From Hyperthermus sp. (GTDB taxonomy: Archaea; Thermoproteota; Thermoprotei_A; Sulfolobales; Pyrodictiaceae): DNA of 34,314 nucleotides. Of the stretch, positions 14,839-21,933 are shown in pieces; the stretch's first letter is position 1, and each line of letters starts with the position of its first letter. Under the pieces are notes generated by a model. That model saw nothing but the letters and a program-made list of their open reading frames with translations. It was not told where the DNA came from and did not search any database. The position numbers were made by a program, and so were the translations under genes. The stretch lies in NCBI GenBank assembly GCA_003978665.1, contig QNYQ01000015.1, positions 1 to 34,314 of the forward strand. The letters are read 5' to 3'.

Positions 14839-16142
14839 CGCGAAGGCCTCCCCACTTCGACGTAGTCCTCGTTCAGCCTAACGTTACCGAAGACGATGCC
14901 TCGGACCTCCCCCTCAAAGGGGGTATATAGGGTTATCGTGTTCGTGGCAAAATCAATGTCATCTACCAGGGCCGGGTGCTCGCGCCCCCTCTCATCAACA
15001 ACTGCTGCCAGTACACCCTTAACACTACCCTTCTCTACAAGATATACTTGCTGCCTCTCGTACAGTGATTCCAGCCTGGCAACACTGTTTCCCCGAGGCT
15101 TCTCGGCAACAACAGCTACCAGCGCGTCCCCCGTAACACTCGCTGCAAGAACCTTAACGCCGAGGATCCTGCCTATCTCCTGGAGCTCCATAGGAGTCAG
15201 GGGGGTTCCGGCAAAGAGGCAGCTGCCCTGCACGCTAACATCACTCATACTAATCCTCCTCGGACGCGAGCCAGACAATACTGCCCTATACTGCCTGCTC
15301 CTCAATATCCTCCTAGCCCCCCGATCCCTTATCCTACGCTGAGCAGGCGATGGGAGATATACTACGCCGCAACCATACCTCCCATACATTCTATCAACAA
15401 GCCTATAGAGCTCCCTATCACCCATGACAACAATGCTCTCAATACCCGAGAGCCTCAGCGCCTCAAGCTTGTATTCCACGGCATTAACTCCTTGAACCCA
15501 GCCGTCAGTGTCGACAACAATAAAGTCAACACCCTCCTCAGCCCTAAGCCTCAGTACAGACTCCACGAGGGCTGCTGCGACACGTCTCTCAAATCTTTGG
15601 GGAGATATGCTGCCGACAAACCTCTGGTACAGGGGCCTAAGCTCCCTAAGCGATAGTATGGGCTTCTCCACGATAGAAGCAGACACAAACGCTGGCGGCC
15701 CTATGTCGGCCTGCCCTATGTCAGCATCCACAACACCCGTCCTCAACCCCCTAAGTAAGGCCCTATTAGCAGCCAACGCTGCAACACTAGACTTACCAGC
15801 ATCAGTGGGGCCCATTACTGCGAGCGATGAGCAGCCCCGGCGCATAACGTCATCTATCCTGCTAACCCAGAGATCCAGGGGCTCCTCCCCGCTCTGAGGC
15901 TCCTCCACCGACGCGCCGGGACTCATGTATATCTTGAGAGAGCTGTCGACAAGTGCTTTCACACCATAACTCTTAAACTCGTCCACGTGGAACGAGGAGC
16001 CTCTGCTGAATATTGCCCCGAGAACAAGCACCTGGCCATCTACAACACTCACCGTAAGCGGGCCCGAAACCCTAACAAGCCTTCCCTCAGCGAGGTGGAG
16101 GAGTGTTGTGATCACACCCTCACACTCCCTCCCCAAGCTCAT
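14826..16142 (-). CDS. Clp1/Grc3-type polynucleotide 5'-hydroxyl kinase
   Basis: Phosphorylates 5'-OH ends of RNA or DNA; archaeal Clp1 homologues are thought to act in tRNA splicing or RNA repair. Of 438 residues, the first ~100 form the beta-rich N-terminal domain. Then come the Walker A loop G111-P-T-D-A-G-K-S-S, VVDADIGQADIGPP (the conserved D-x-D-x-G-Q of Clp1), the Walker B-like FIVVDTDGWVQG, and a C-terminal beta domain (PLTPMELQEIGRILGVKVLAAS). Cytosolic. ATG overlaps the upstream RNase H-fold gene by 4 nt (ATGA), and its 3' end overlaps the decarboxylase start, so it lies inside a five-gene minus-strand operon. Confidence 0.9.
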   Translation of the reverse strand: MSLGRECEGVITTLLHLAEGRLVRVSGPLTVSVVDGQVLVLGAIFSRGSSFHVDEFKSYGVKALVDSSLKIYMSPGASVEEPQSGEEPLDLWVSRIDDVMRRGCSSLAVMGPTDAGKSSVAALAANRALLRGLRTGVVDADIGQADIGPPAFVSASIVEKPILSLRELRPLYQRFVGSISPQRFERRVAAALVESVLRLRAEEGVDFIVVDTDGWVQGVNAVEYKLEALRLSGIESIVVMGDRELYRLVDRMYGRYGCGVVYLPSPAQRRIRDRGARRILRSRQYRAVLSGSRPRRISMSDVSVQGSCLFAGTPLTPMELQEIGRILGVKVLAASVTGDALVAVVAEKPRGNSVARLESLYERQQVYLVEKGSVKGVLAAVVDERGREHPALVDDIDFATNTITLYTPFEGEVRGIVFGNVRLNEDYVEVGRPSRCLL

Positions 16143-16843
16143 AGACTATGCGGTTTCGTCCTACCCCTATCAAAAAGGCCTAGAGAGAGCCTCAAAGCTA
16201 TAGAGGAGGCAGCCTTAACATGCCTCCGCCAAGACGGGGGAATGTGCGGGGGCACAGGCGCAAGCAAGTCACTGTTACTGGAGTGCTCGTCAACCTCCAG
16301 CGCCTCAAGCCCACACTCCAACGCATACGCTCTCACAATAGAAGCAACCTCCCTCACACCAGGCGCCCTACCCACACCAACCACTACGCGTGCCCCTCCA
16401 GCCCCTCCATACACCTCGCAGAACAATCTACGTAGATCACCTAGCCTGCTCACAACACCCCCGTAGACCAGCCTAGCGTCAGCAACCACCCCCAGCCCTA
16501 TAGTCTTACCCGGGTCCACCCCTATGGCTATATAGGAAACGTCAACAACCTCCCTCAACGTCTTCGCCATGCTCGCGAAAACCCTGCTGGAATCCACCTC
16601 GACAATCCTGGCCCCGCCCAGACACTCCCCAGCCAATCCTTTAGGGAGGGGGGTGTAGGCTTCAATGACCACAGCAATAATGCCCTTACAGTCAAGGCCT
16701 TCATGGATCCTTGAGGCCTTGGGCACGTGCGCGTTCAGACCGAAGGCTTTTAATGCATCGGCCAGCATAGAAGCTAGCTCGGCATCGCTAACCCATAGCA
16801 GTACGCGTCCACTGCCCAGGCCTCTAGCAGCCTCCAACTCCAT
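16139..16843 (-). CDS. RNase H-fold (RuvC/YqgF-like) protein of unknown role
   Basis: I do not recognise a named family. The clearest motif is YIAIGVDPGKTIGLGVV (D116 counting from the longer TTG start at 16861), the first strand of the RNase H/RuvC fold with its metal-binding Asp. It is followed by a second strand LVYGGVVSRLGDL and a later strand ARVVVGVGRAPG. An acidic residue in LEALEVDEHSS could be a second ligand. The first ~105 residues form a separate alpha/beta domain (RVLLWVSDAELASMLADALKAFG). The ATG at 16843 fits a near-leaderless transcript from the TATA block at 16870. Because it shares an ATGA junction with the Clp1 kinase, an RNA-end processing role is a fair inference. A Holliday-junction or transposase role is less likely. 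Confidence 0.6.
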   Translation of the reverse strand: MELEAARGLGSGRVLLWVSDAELASMLADALKAFGLNAHVPKASRIHEGLDCKGIIAVVIEAYTPLPKGLAGECLGGARIVEVDSSRVFASMAKTLREVVDVSYIAIGVDPGKTIGLGVVADARLVYGGVVSRLGDLRRLFCEVYGGAGGARVVVGVGRAPGVREVASIVRAYALECGLEALEVDEHSSNSDLLAPVPPHIPPSWRRHVKAASSIALRLSLGLFDRGRTKPHSL

Positions 16844-16869
16844 ACCGGGCACAGCATGCAAGGGAAGGG

Positions 16870-16875
16870 ATTAAT
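16870..16875. promoter_or_regulatory. Shared palindromic TATA element between two divergent genes
   Basis: ATTAAT is the only A/T-rich block between the RNase H-fold gene and the RecA-like ATPase gene. On the minus strand it sits about 27 nt before the ATG at 16843. On the plus strand the same spacing would place the transcription start near 16899, after the TTG at 16876 but before an in-frame ATG at 16921. Confidence 0.4.
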
Positions 16876-17469
16876 TTGCCTATTTGCGAGAAGCTGCTGA
16901 GGCTCCTTGAAAGACCCAAAATGGTTCTCATAGAAGGCGGGGCGGGGGTGGGTAAAACCCGGCTCGCACTAGAGCTTCTAAGGGAGCTGTGCACTTCCTC
17001 GTGCATGTATGCTGCACCACGCTACTTCGACGTGATCAAGCTATCCGACATGCTTGGGCTTGACGCCTCAAAGATAACGCTCTACAAGGTGTTTGATCCC
17101 ACAGACTTCATAGACATTATTACCATGGAGAAGGTAATCATGTACGACGTGATAGTCGTAGACCAGATAGAGTACGTTGCCGCGGAGGATTCCACTAATG
17201 AAGCATGGACGCTAGTCCTCCTCTTAGTTTCCGCACTCAAATTCTTAAGTGAAAGGTACGGGGTCTACACGGTTATCGTGAGCGGTAAGGGGGTTTTCAG
17301 AGGGCTTGGAGCCCTGGCCAATATTGTGAAGACATGGTGCGACATGGTGATCGAAATGGGCAAGTATAACAGCCACTACCAGTTAACCGTATACAGCCCC
17401 AAGGACTCCACGGTGCTGCTGAAGTCACGGTACCTTATTAGGCGGGGGATAGAATGGCTAGACTGCTAA
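16876..17469 (+). CDS. RecA/RadB-like P-loop ATPase
   Basis: A 197-residue single-domain ATPase. Walker A is G21-G-A-G-V-G-K-T28 in MVLIEGGAGVGKTRLALELL, and Walker B is YDVIVVDQIEY with D96. After that come helix TLVLLLVSALKFLSERYG, strand VYTVIVSGKGVFRG and a closing beta pair (MVIEMGKYNSHYQLTVY), the order of the RecA/KaiC superfamily. It lacks an N-terminal DNA-binding domain, as RadB and the small archaeal RecA-like proteins do. TTG at 16876 keeps the helix before the P-loop; ATG at 16921 would delete it. The 3' end overlaps carS by 16 nt. Substrate and role are unknown. Confidence 0.7.
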   Translation: MPICEKLLRLLERPKMVLIEGGAGVGKTRLALELLRELCTSSCMYAAPRYFDVIKLSDMLGLDASKITLYKVFDPTDFIDIITMEKVIMYDVIVVDQIEYVAAEDSTNEAWTLVLLLVSALKFLSERYGVYTVIVSGKGVFRGLGALANIVKTWCDMVIEMGKYNSHYQLTVYSPKDSTVLLKSRYLIRRGIEWLDC

Positions 17470-17957
17470 CACCCCTAGAAACCATCCTCGTCGTACTACC
17501 AGCACTGGCAGCAAACGGGTCGCCGGTGCTGTTGAAGGGGCGTGGGACCCCCCTTGACGGGGGGCGCCAGCTGCTGGGAAAACCTCTCCTCGGTGAAGGG
17601 AAGACTGTGGAGGGCACACTGCTCGGCCTGGCCACAGGCTCTACGGTGGCACTACTATTGGCCGCACTCTACGGCTCTCTCGCACTAGCCTTCATGGGCT
17701 TCATATCCTCGCTGGGAGGCTTAGCAGGGGACATTGTAGCCGCGTTCATTAAGAGGAGGCTTGGCTTGAGGAGAGGGGAGCCCGCGCCAGTGCTCGACCA
17801 GCTAGACTTCTACGCTGGCTCTCTTCTAGCACTCTACGCTGCGGGCGTGGTCGTAGACTTGTACACGGCCCTGCTCATGGCCCCCCTGATATACGTGCTC
17901 CACAGAGCGACAAACATAGCCGCCCACCGGAAAGGCTTGAAAAAGGTGCCCTGGTAG
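17454..17957 (+). CDS. carS: CDP-archaeol synthase
   Basis: Integral membrane cytidylyltransferase that converts digeranylgeranylglyceryl phosphate and CTP to CDP-archaeol, the activated precursor of archaeal polar lipids. The 167 residues show the family pattern: LPALAANGSPVLLKGRGTPLDGG, LGEGKTVEGTLLGLATG, FMGFISSLGGLAGDIVAAFIKRRLGLRRGEPAPVLDQLDF, and hydrophobic segments at about 9-22, 55-75, 78-95 and 120-148. ATG start inside the end of the ATPase gene implies coupled translation. It provides the substrate for the CDP-alcohol transferase at 568, although the two are not adjacent. Confidence 0.95.
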   Translation: MARLLTPLETILVVLPALAANGSPVLLKGRGTPLDGGRQLLGKPLLGEGKTVEGTLLGLATGSTVALLLAALYGSLALAFMGFISSLGGLAGDIVAAFIKRRLGLRRGEPAPVLDQLDFYAGSLLALYAAGVVVDLYTALLMAPLIYVLHRATNIAAHRKGLKKVPW

Positions 17958-18072
17958 ATGCTGCATCCCACGCTGCTTGCAGTGGGGACGCGTTTTCTTC
18001 GACCAAGACTACCGTGCTGGGTGGCTATCGTGCTTCCCCGTATGCTCCAAACCAAGTATGTGAGGGCTTAGA

Positions 18073-18144
18073 GCTTAAACCCCCAGGCCAAGGCTCCCCA
18101 CTCGCCCCTGAACAAGAACCTATGGGAGAGGGGTCCCCTCTTCC
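18073..18144 (+). promoter_or_regulatory. Putative nuo promoter and strong dyad in the leader
   Basis: In the 218-nt gap between carS and nuoD a TATA-like GCTTAAAC sits at 18073-18080, predicting transcription from about 18103. Downstream, at 18127-18141, AGAGGGG and CCCCTCT form perfect 7-bp arms around one T, and the pairing can extend to 18124-18144 with one mismatch or G-U pair. This could be an operator or an RNA hairpin about 30 nt before the nuoD ATG. I see no gene in the gap. Confidence 0.4.
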
Positions 18145-18175
18145 AGGACGATGTTGTGTGTGGTGTTGAGCACTG

Positions 18176-19384
18176 ATGGCCAGTGCTGTTTCGCCCGGTA
18201 TGGAAGTGAGGAGGATAGGTGGCAGTCAGGATGGCCGAGTGATAGAGTTGTATATAGGCGCGCAGCATCCTGCATCGGGTCACATGAGGCTTATCGTGTA
18301 CCTTGACGGGGATGTTATTGTCCGGGTTGACCCGGATATAGGCTATGTTCACCGTACGATGGAGAAGCTGGCTGAAACCAGAGAGTATGTTAGGGTTATA
18401 AGCCTCCTGGAGAGAATGACGATAATAGACTCTTGCAACATCACACTACCCTACGTGGAGGCTGTGGAGAAGCTTCTCGGCGTAGAGCCTCCGCCGAGGG
18501 CTCGTTATCTTCGAACCATACTCTGCGAGATCAACCGCATTGCAAGCCACCTATACGGGCTCGGCATTGGAGGCATATTCCTCAACCACTCAACCATGTA
18601 CATGTGGGCTTTCGGCGACCGTGAAGTCTTTCTTCACCTAGCCTCGCTGCTAACGGGGGCACGGCTAACACACACATACAGCGTCTTTGGAGGGGTTCGC
18701 AGAGACCTCCCGCGACTATTTATAGACGAGTTCTCGAAGGCTAAACGCTACATGCTGAAAAGGCTCCGCGACTACGACAAGCTCTTCTTTAACAACCCCG
18801 TTATACGCGGCAGGCTGGAGGGTGTTGGCGTGCTCAAACCACAGCGTGCAGTAGAGCTTGGCGTTACGGGGCCTAACCTGAGGGCGAGCGGTGTAAGGTA
18901 TGATGCCAGGCTGACGGGGTATGCTGCCTACGGGGAGCTCGACTTCAAGCCTGTTGTAGGCAAGGAGGGCGATGCCTTGGAGAGGATATGGGTTAGGCTT
19001 AGGGAGATAGAGGTGAGCCTCGACCTGATAGAACAAGCCATACGCTCCCTACCAGAGGGCCCCATATTCCATGAGAGGTTCACGAAAACGATCCCTCCAG
19101 CAGTAAGGCATTGGCTGGCTAAGGGCAGGATCAAGCTACCCGGCGGCTATGTGAGGCTGAAGACAAGGCCGGGTGAAGTGTTTACCCGCGCGGAAATGGG
19201 GCATGGCGAGGTCACCTACTACCTTGTCAGTGATGGAGGCATTAAACCCTACCGTCTCCGTGTAGTAACGCCCTCGGCCAGAAACGTCGTGTTGTTTGAT
19301 GAGCTTGCGAGGGGTCATACGCTAATGGATCTCCCAGCGATATATGGTAGCCTCGACTACTTCCCTCCCGAGGCCGACCGGTGA
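18176..19384 (+). CDS. nuoD: Complex I-type subunit D (49-kDa, NuoD)
   Basis: Peripheral-arm subunit that with NuoB forms the quinone site. The 402 residues match the family through ELYIGAQHPASGHMRL, DPDIGYVHRTMEKLAE, TLPYVEAVEKLLGVEPPPRARYLRTILCEINRIASHLYGLG, YSVFGGVRRDL, GVGVLKPQRAVELGVTGPNLRASGVRYDAR, and the ending IYGSLDYFPPEADR. The Ni-binding CxxC pairs of related hydrogenases are absent. The quinone-site Tyr of true complex I (R-x-D-Y) is replaced: the segment reads R80-M-T-I83. The second site His (HP-x-x-H) is shifted by one, HPASGH. The first gene of the cluster; nuoA, nuoB and nuoC are not upstream. Confidence 0.92.
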   Translation: MASAVSPGMEVRRIGGSQDGRVIELYIGAQHPASGHMRLIVYLDGDVIVRVDPDIGYVHRTMEKLAETREYVRVISLLERMTIIDSCNITLPYVEAVEKLLGVEPPPRARYLRTILCEINRIASHLYGLGIGGIFLNHSTMYMWAFGDREVFLHLASLLTGARLTHTYSVFGGVRRDLPRLFIDEFSKAKRYMLKRLRDYDKLFFNNPVIRGRLEGVGVLKPQRAVELGVTGPNLRASGVRYDARLTGYAAYGELDFKPVVGKEGDALERIWVRLREIEVSLDLIEQAIRSLPEGPIFHERFTKTIPPAVRHWLAKGRIKLPGGYVRLKTRPGEVFTRAEMGHGEVTYYLVSDGGIKPYRLRVVTPSARNVVLFDELARGHTLMDLPAIYGSLDYFPPEADR

Positions 19385-19427
19385 GCCTCAGAGAAGCCTT
19401 AAGGGTGTGGAAGGAGAGGAGTACGCC

Positions 19428-20444
19428 TTGAGCCCGGTCTCATGGCTATCCTCTCACCTTGGCCTGCCCGACTGGCTTCTCCGCCCCATTCTAGCCCCCC
19501 TAGTATACCCGGGGCTCTTGGCATTCATGCCAGTAGCCCTCTTCATTATATGGGCCGAGAGGAAGGTGACTGCGAGGGTTCAGATGAGGGTAGGGCCCCT
19601 CTACGTGTCCCGCAGGCTTGGCGGCGTCTTGCAGCTGCTTGCTGATGGTGTTCGTATAGCGTTCCAGGAGGTTATAGTGCCCGAGACAGCTGAGAAGTAT
19701 AGTTTCATGCTTGCTCCTATAGCCGCCTTCTCTCTTGTAGCAGCCACGTTCACGGTGGTCCCGGGGGGTCCTGGGGTATATGGGTTCGACAGTAATATTA
19801 GCCTGCTTATAGCCTATGCACTCATCAGTTTATCCCCGATAGTCACAGTGGTCATGGGCTGGGCTTCAAACAACAAATTCTCCCAGATAGGTGCTGGCAG
19901 AGAGATCATAGTGTCCATAGCTGGCGAGGTAACGCTACTAGCCAGCCTGCTCGCGGCTGCCATGATGTATGGGTCAATGAGCTTTAACGCTATAGTAGAG
20001 GCGCAGAATGATGCGGGCATACCGGGCATTGTCGCTAACCCCGTCGCAGCCCTCCTCTTCTTCATAGCAGTCCTCTTGATAACCGACAGGGTGCCTTTTG
20101 ACCTCGTTCTGGGGGAGCAGGAGATCGTGCAGGGGCCATACACCGAGTATACTGGGATATTGTTCGCGCTCACGATGGCGCTGGACTACGCGAAGCTCTA
20201 CGTACTAATGCTCATGTTCACCAACGTATTCCTGGGTGGATGGATGCCCTTCAACACACCCCTAATAGGTAGCCTGTGTGTATTCACTAAGACACTAGTG
20301 TTGATGCTTATCTCAGTATTTCTTAGAAGCGTGTACGGCAGGATGAGGCTTGACCAGGTGGCGTACCTCTTCTGGGCCCGCCTGCTCCCCCTAGCACTGG
20401 CCGCCTTCAGCCTCTCAGCAGTCATGCATTTCTTGTACCGGTAG
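19428..20444 (+). CDS. nuoH: Complex I-type membrane subunit H (NuoH)
   Basis: Membrane subunit that links the peripheral arm to the proton-pumping chain and frames the quinone tunnel. Of about 338 residues, most are in eight hydrophobic segments. The conserved cytosolic loops are clear: ERKVTARVQMRVGPLYVSRRLGGVLQLLADGVRIAFQEVIVP, GWASNNKFSQIGAGREI, EITLL-like SIAGEVTLLAS, and ITDRVPFDLVLGEQEIVQGPYTEYTG. The TTG at 19428 is chosen because GGAGAGGAG lies 6 nt upstream; the longer frame would overlap nuoD by 40 nt. The loop with the acidic residues is intact. Confidence 0.94.
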   Translation: MSPVSWLSSHLGLPDWLLRPILAPLVYPGLLAFMPVALFIIWAERKVTARVQMRVGPLYVSRRLGGVLQLLADGVRIAFQEVIVPETAEKYSFMLAPIAAFSLVAATFTVVPGGPGVYGFDSNISLLIAYALISLSPIVTVVMGWASNNKFSQIGAGREIIVSIAGEVTLLASLLAAAMMYGSMSFNAIVEAQNDAGIPGIVANPVAALLFFIAVLLITDRVPFDLVLGEQEIVQGPYTEYTGILFALTMALDYAKLYVLMLMFTNVFLGGWMPFNTPLIGSLCVFTKTLVLMLISVFLRSVYGRMRLDQVAYLFWARLLPLALAAFSLSAVMHFLYR

Positions 20445-20479
20445 TTACGAGCCAGCCGCTTGGATGAGGTGGAGGATGG

Positions 20480-20953
20480 TTGAAGAATAGGCTTAGGAGC
20501 CACGTGGATGCGCTGGCTACTGCTGTCTCAAGGCTTACGAAGAGCCCGATGACATTCTTTTACCCGGACTATGAGGAGGATAAGCCCTACGGGTACCGTG
20601 GGGTCATACTGTATAGTAACGAGAAATGTATAGGCTGTAGCCTGTGTGCACAGATCTGTCCAGCACGCGCGCTGAAGATGTACCGTGTGCCGGGCGATAA
20701 GAGGCTTAGACCAGGCTATGATCTCGGCCGCTGCATATTCTGTGGCTTATGCACCGATATTTGCCCTACGGACGCGCTAGAGTTGAGCAGTGTGCACGAT
20801 AAAGTGTTCGATTCGCTGGAGTCGATGGTGATGGATCCCGTTGACTGGACTCTATGGAGCCGTAAGGTTAGGGGGGAGGAGATGGCTCGGGGAAGGAAGA
20901 TGAGAGTGTGGATTGACGAGGATAAGGGGCTCCGTTACGAGGAGGTGAGGTAG
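20480..20953 (+). CDS. nuoI: Complex I-type ferredoxin-like subunit I (NuoI)
   Basis: Peripheral subunit carrying two 4Fe-4S clusters that pass electrons towards the quinone site. Both motifs are complete: C50-x2-C53-x2-C56-x3-C60 (CIGCSLCAQICP) and C85-x2-C88-x2-C91-x3-C95 (CIFCGLCTDICP). 157 residues is typical. TTG start with GAGGTGGAGG upstream. The N-terminal ~45 residues include the amphipathic stretch AVSRLTKSPMTFFYPDYEEDKPYGYRG that packs on NuoH. In the absence of nuoE/F/G nearby, this would be the entry point from ferredoxin or another donor (inference). Confidence 0.95.
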   Translation: MKNRLRSHVDALATAVSRLTKSPMTFFYPDYEEDKPYGYRGVILYSNEKCIGCSLCAQICPARALKMYRVPGDKRLRPGYDLGRCIFCGLCTDICPTDALELSSVHDKVFDSLESMVMDPVDWTLWSRKVRGEEMARGRKMRVWIDEDKGLRYEEVR

Positions 20954-20955
20954 GC

Positions 20956-21459
20956 TTGATCGGGCTCACTGTCTCCTCGCTGAGTGATGCAGCGTTCATT
21001 ATATCGCTTCTAGCGTTAGCTGCGGGCAGCGTTGGCGTGGTTGTTGCGAGAAAGGCTCTGCACATGGTGTCATGGCTTGTAGTTGCATCGCTTGGCGTGG
21101 CATCGCTTCTAGCCCTGAGCGGTTACGGGTACATCTCCGTGTTTCACATTGTGGTCTATATAGGTACGGCGATCACGCTGATAGCCATGGTAATATTAAT
21201 GCTTGGATGTGATGTGGAGCCTAGGGCTTGGAGGCCCGGCAAGCTACTCTTGTCCGTGTTTGCTGCAGCAGTACTGCAGACACCAGTACTTCTCTACAAG
21301 CCCGCCTACCTTAAGATGGAGGGGTTAGAGTTGAGGAAGGCTGCGCAGCCACTTCTTCAATGCTGGCTTTGTACAGTACTGGTAGTGGTCACGGTGGCTA
21401 CAGTGGTCATTGAGGCCGTGGCGATAGCGCGTAGTAGGGGTGGCTCCGAGAGACCATAG
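20956..21459 (+). CDS. nuoJ: Complex I-type membrane subunit J (NuoJ)
   Basis: A 167-residue membrane protein with five hydrophobic segments (about 10-30, 35-55, 58-82, 95-110, 140-158). The segment VFHIVVYIGTAITLIAMVILML corresponds to the NuoJ helix with the family's pi-bulge region, and AARKALHMVSWLVVASLGVASLLALSGYGY to the preceding helices. TTG start with a strong GAGGAGGTGAGG ribosome site in the end of nuoI, only 2 nt after the nuoI stop. The J subunit is the most variable of the complex, so part of the assignment comes from gene order. A 136-nt spacer follows before nuoK. Confidence 0.85.
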   Translation: MIGLTVSSLSDAAFIISLLALAAGSVGVVVARKALHMVSWLVVASLGVASLLALSGYGYISVFHIVVYIGTAITLIAMVILMLGCDVEPRAWRPGKLLLSVFAAAVLQTPVLLYKPAYLKMEGLELRKAAQPLLQCWLCTVLVVVTVATVVIEAVAIARSRGGSERP

Positions 21460-21595
21460 TGTCCCGAGGAGGCGCTTTTCCCCGGGGGCTGGCAGGGAAC
21501 ACATACACCTTGCCCGGCATGGTGTGGGGAACTTCTTATTATTCCCTTAACGCCGGCTGCCCTTCCCCATGCGATAGGAGGGTTCGGGGAGGCTT

Positions 21596-21910
21596 ATGGA
21601 GTCCTCTCTGGCGACATTGCTGATATATGTGGCTGCCGTCACTGCAAGCGCTTCGGGCATCTACGGGATCATGGTCTCCCGTGGGCTTATTAGGCTGCTT
21701 GTTTCAATGGAGGTATTATTCAATTCTATAATACTTACGGCCGCCTATATAGGCATAGTTGTCGGCGCCGACCCAGGCTTCTACTCGCTCCTCCTCGCTA
21801 CCATAGTGTTAACCATAGCCGAGATCGCAATACTGACCGCAATACTCATACTCGTATACAAGAGAAAGCACGACATATCGTTAGAGGCTGTACGCAGGCT
21901 TAAAGGCTAA
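21596..21910 (+). CDS. nuoK: Complex I-type membrane subunit K (NuoK)
   Basis: Small antiporter-like subunit of 104 residues with three transmembrane helices. The two conserved glutamates of the proton path are visible in LLVSMEVLFNSIILTAAY and LTIAEIAILTAILILVY. ATG start with GGGGAGG immediately upstream. The 136-nt gap before it has no recognisable gene; it contains CCCCGGGG and could hold a processing site, because all other nuo genes are 2-45 nt apart. Confidence 0.94.
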   Translation: MESSLATLLIYVAAVTASASGIYGIMVSRGLIRLLVSMEVLFNSIILTAAYIGIVVGADPGFYSLLLATIVLTIAEIAILTAILILVYKRKHDISLEAVRRLKG

Positions 21911-21933
21911 GGTCGCCGGGGAGGGAGGAGGAG

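Noticed and set aside
18176-19384. NiFe-hydrogenase large subunit instead of NuoD
   Set aside because: Both CxxC nickel-binding pairs are missing, and the C-terminus reads like NuoD.
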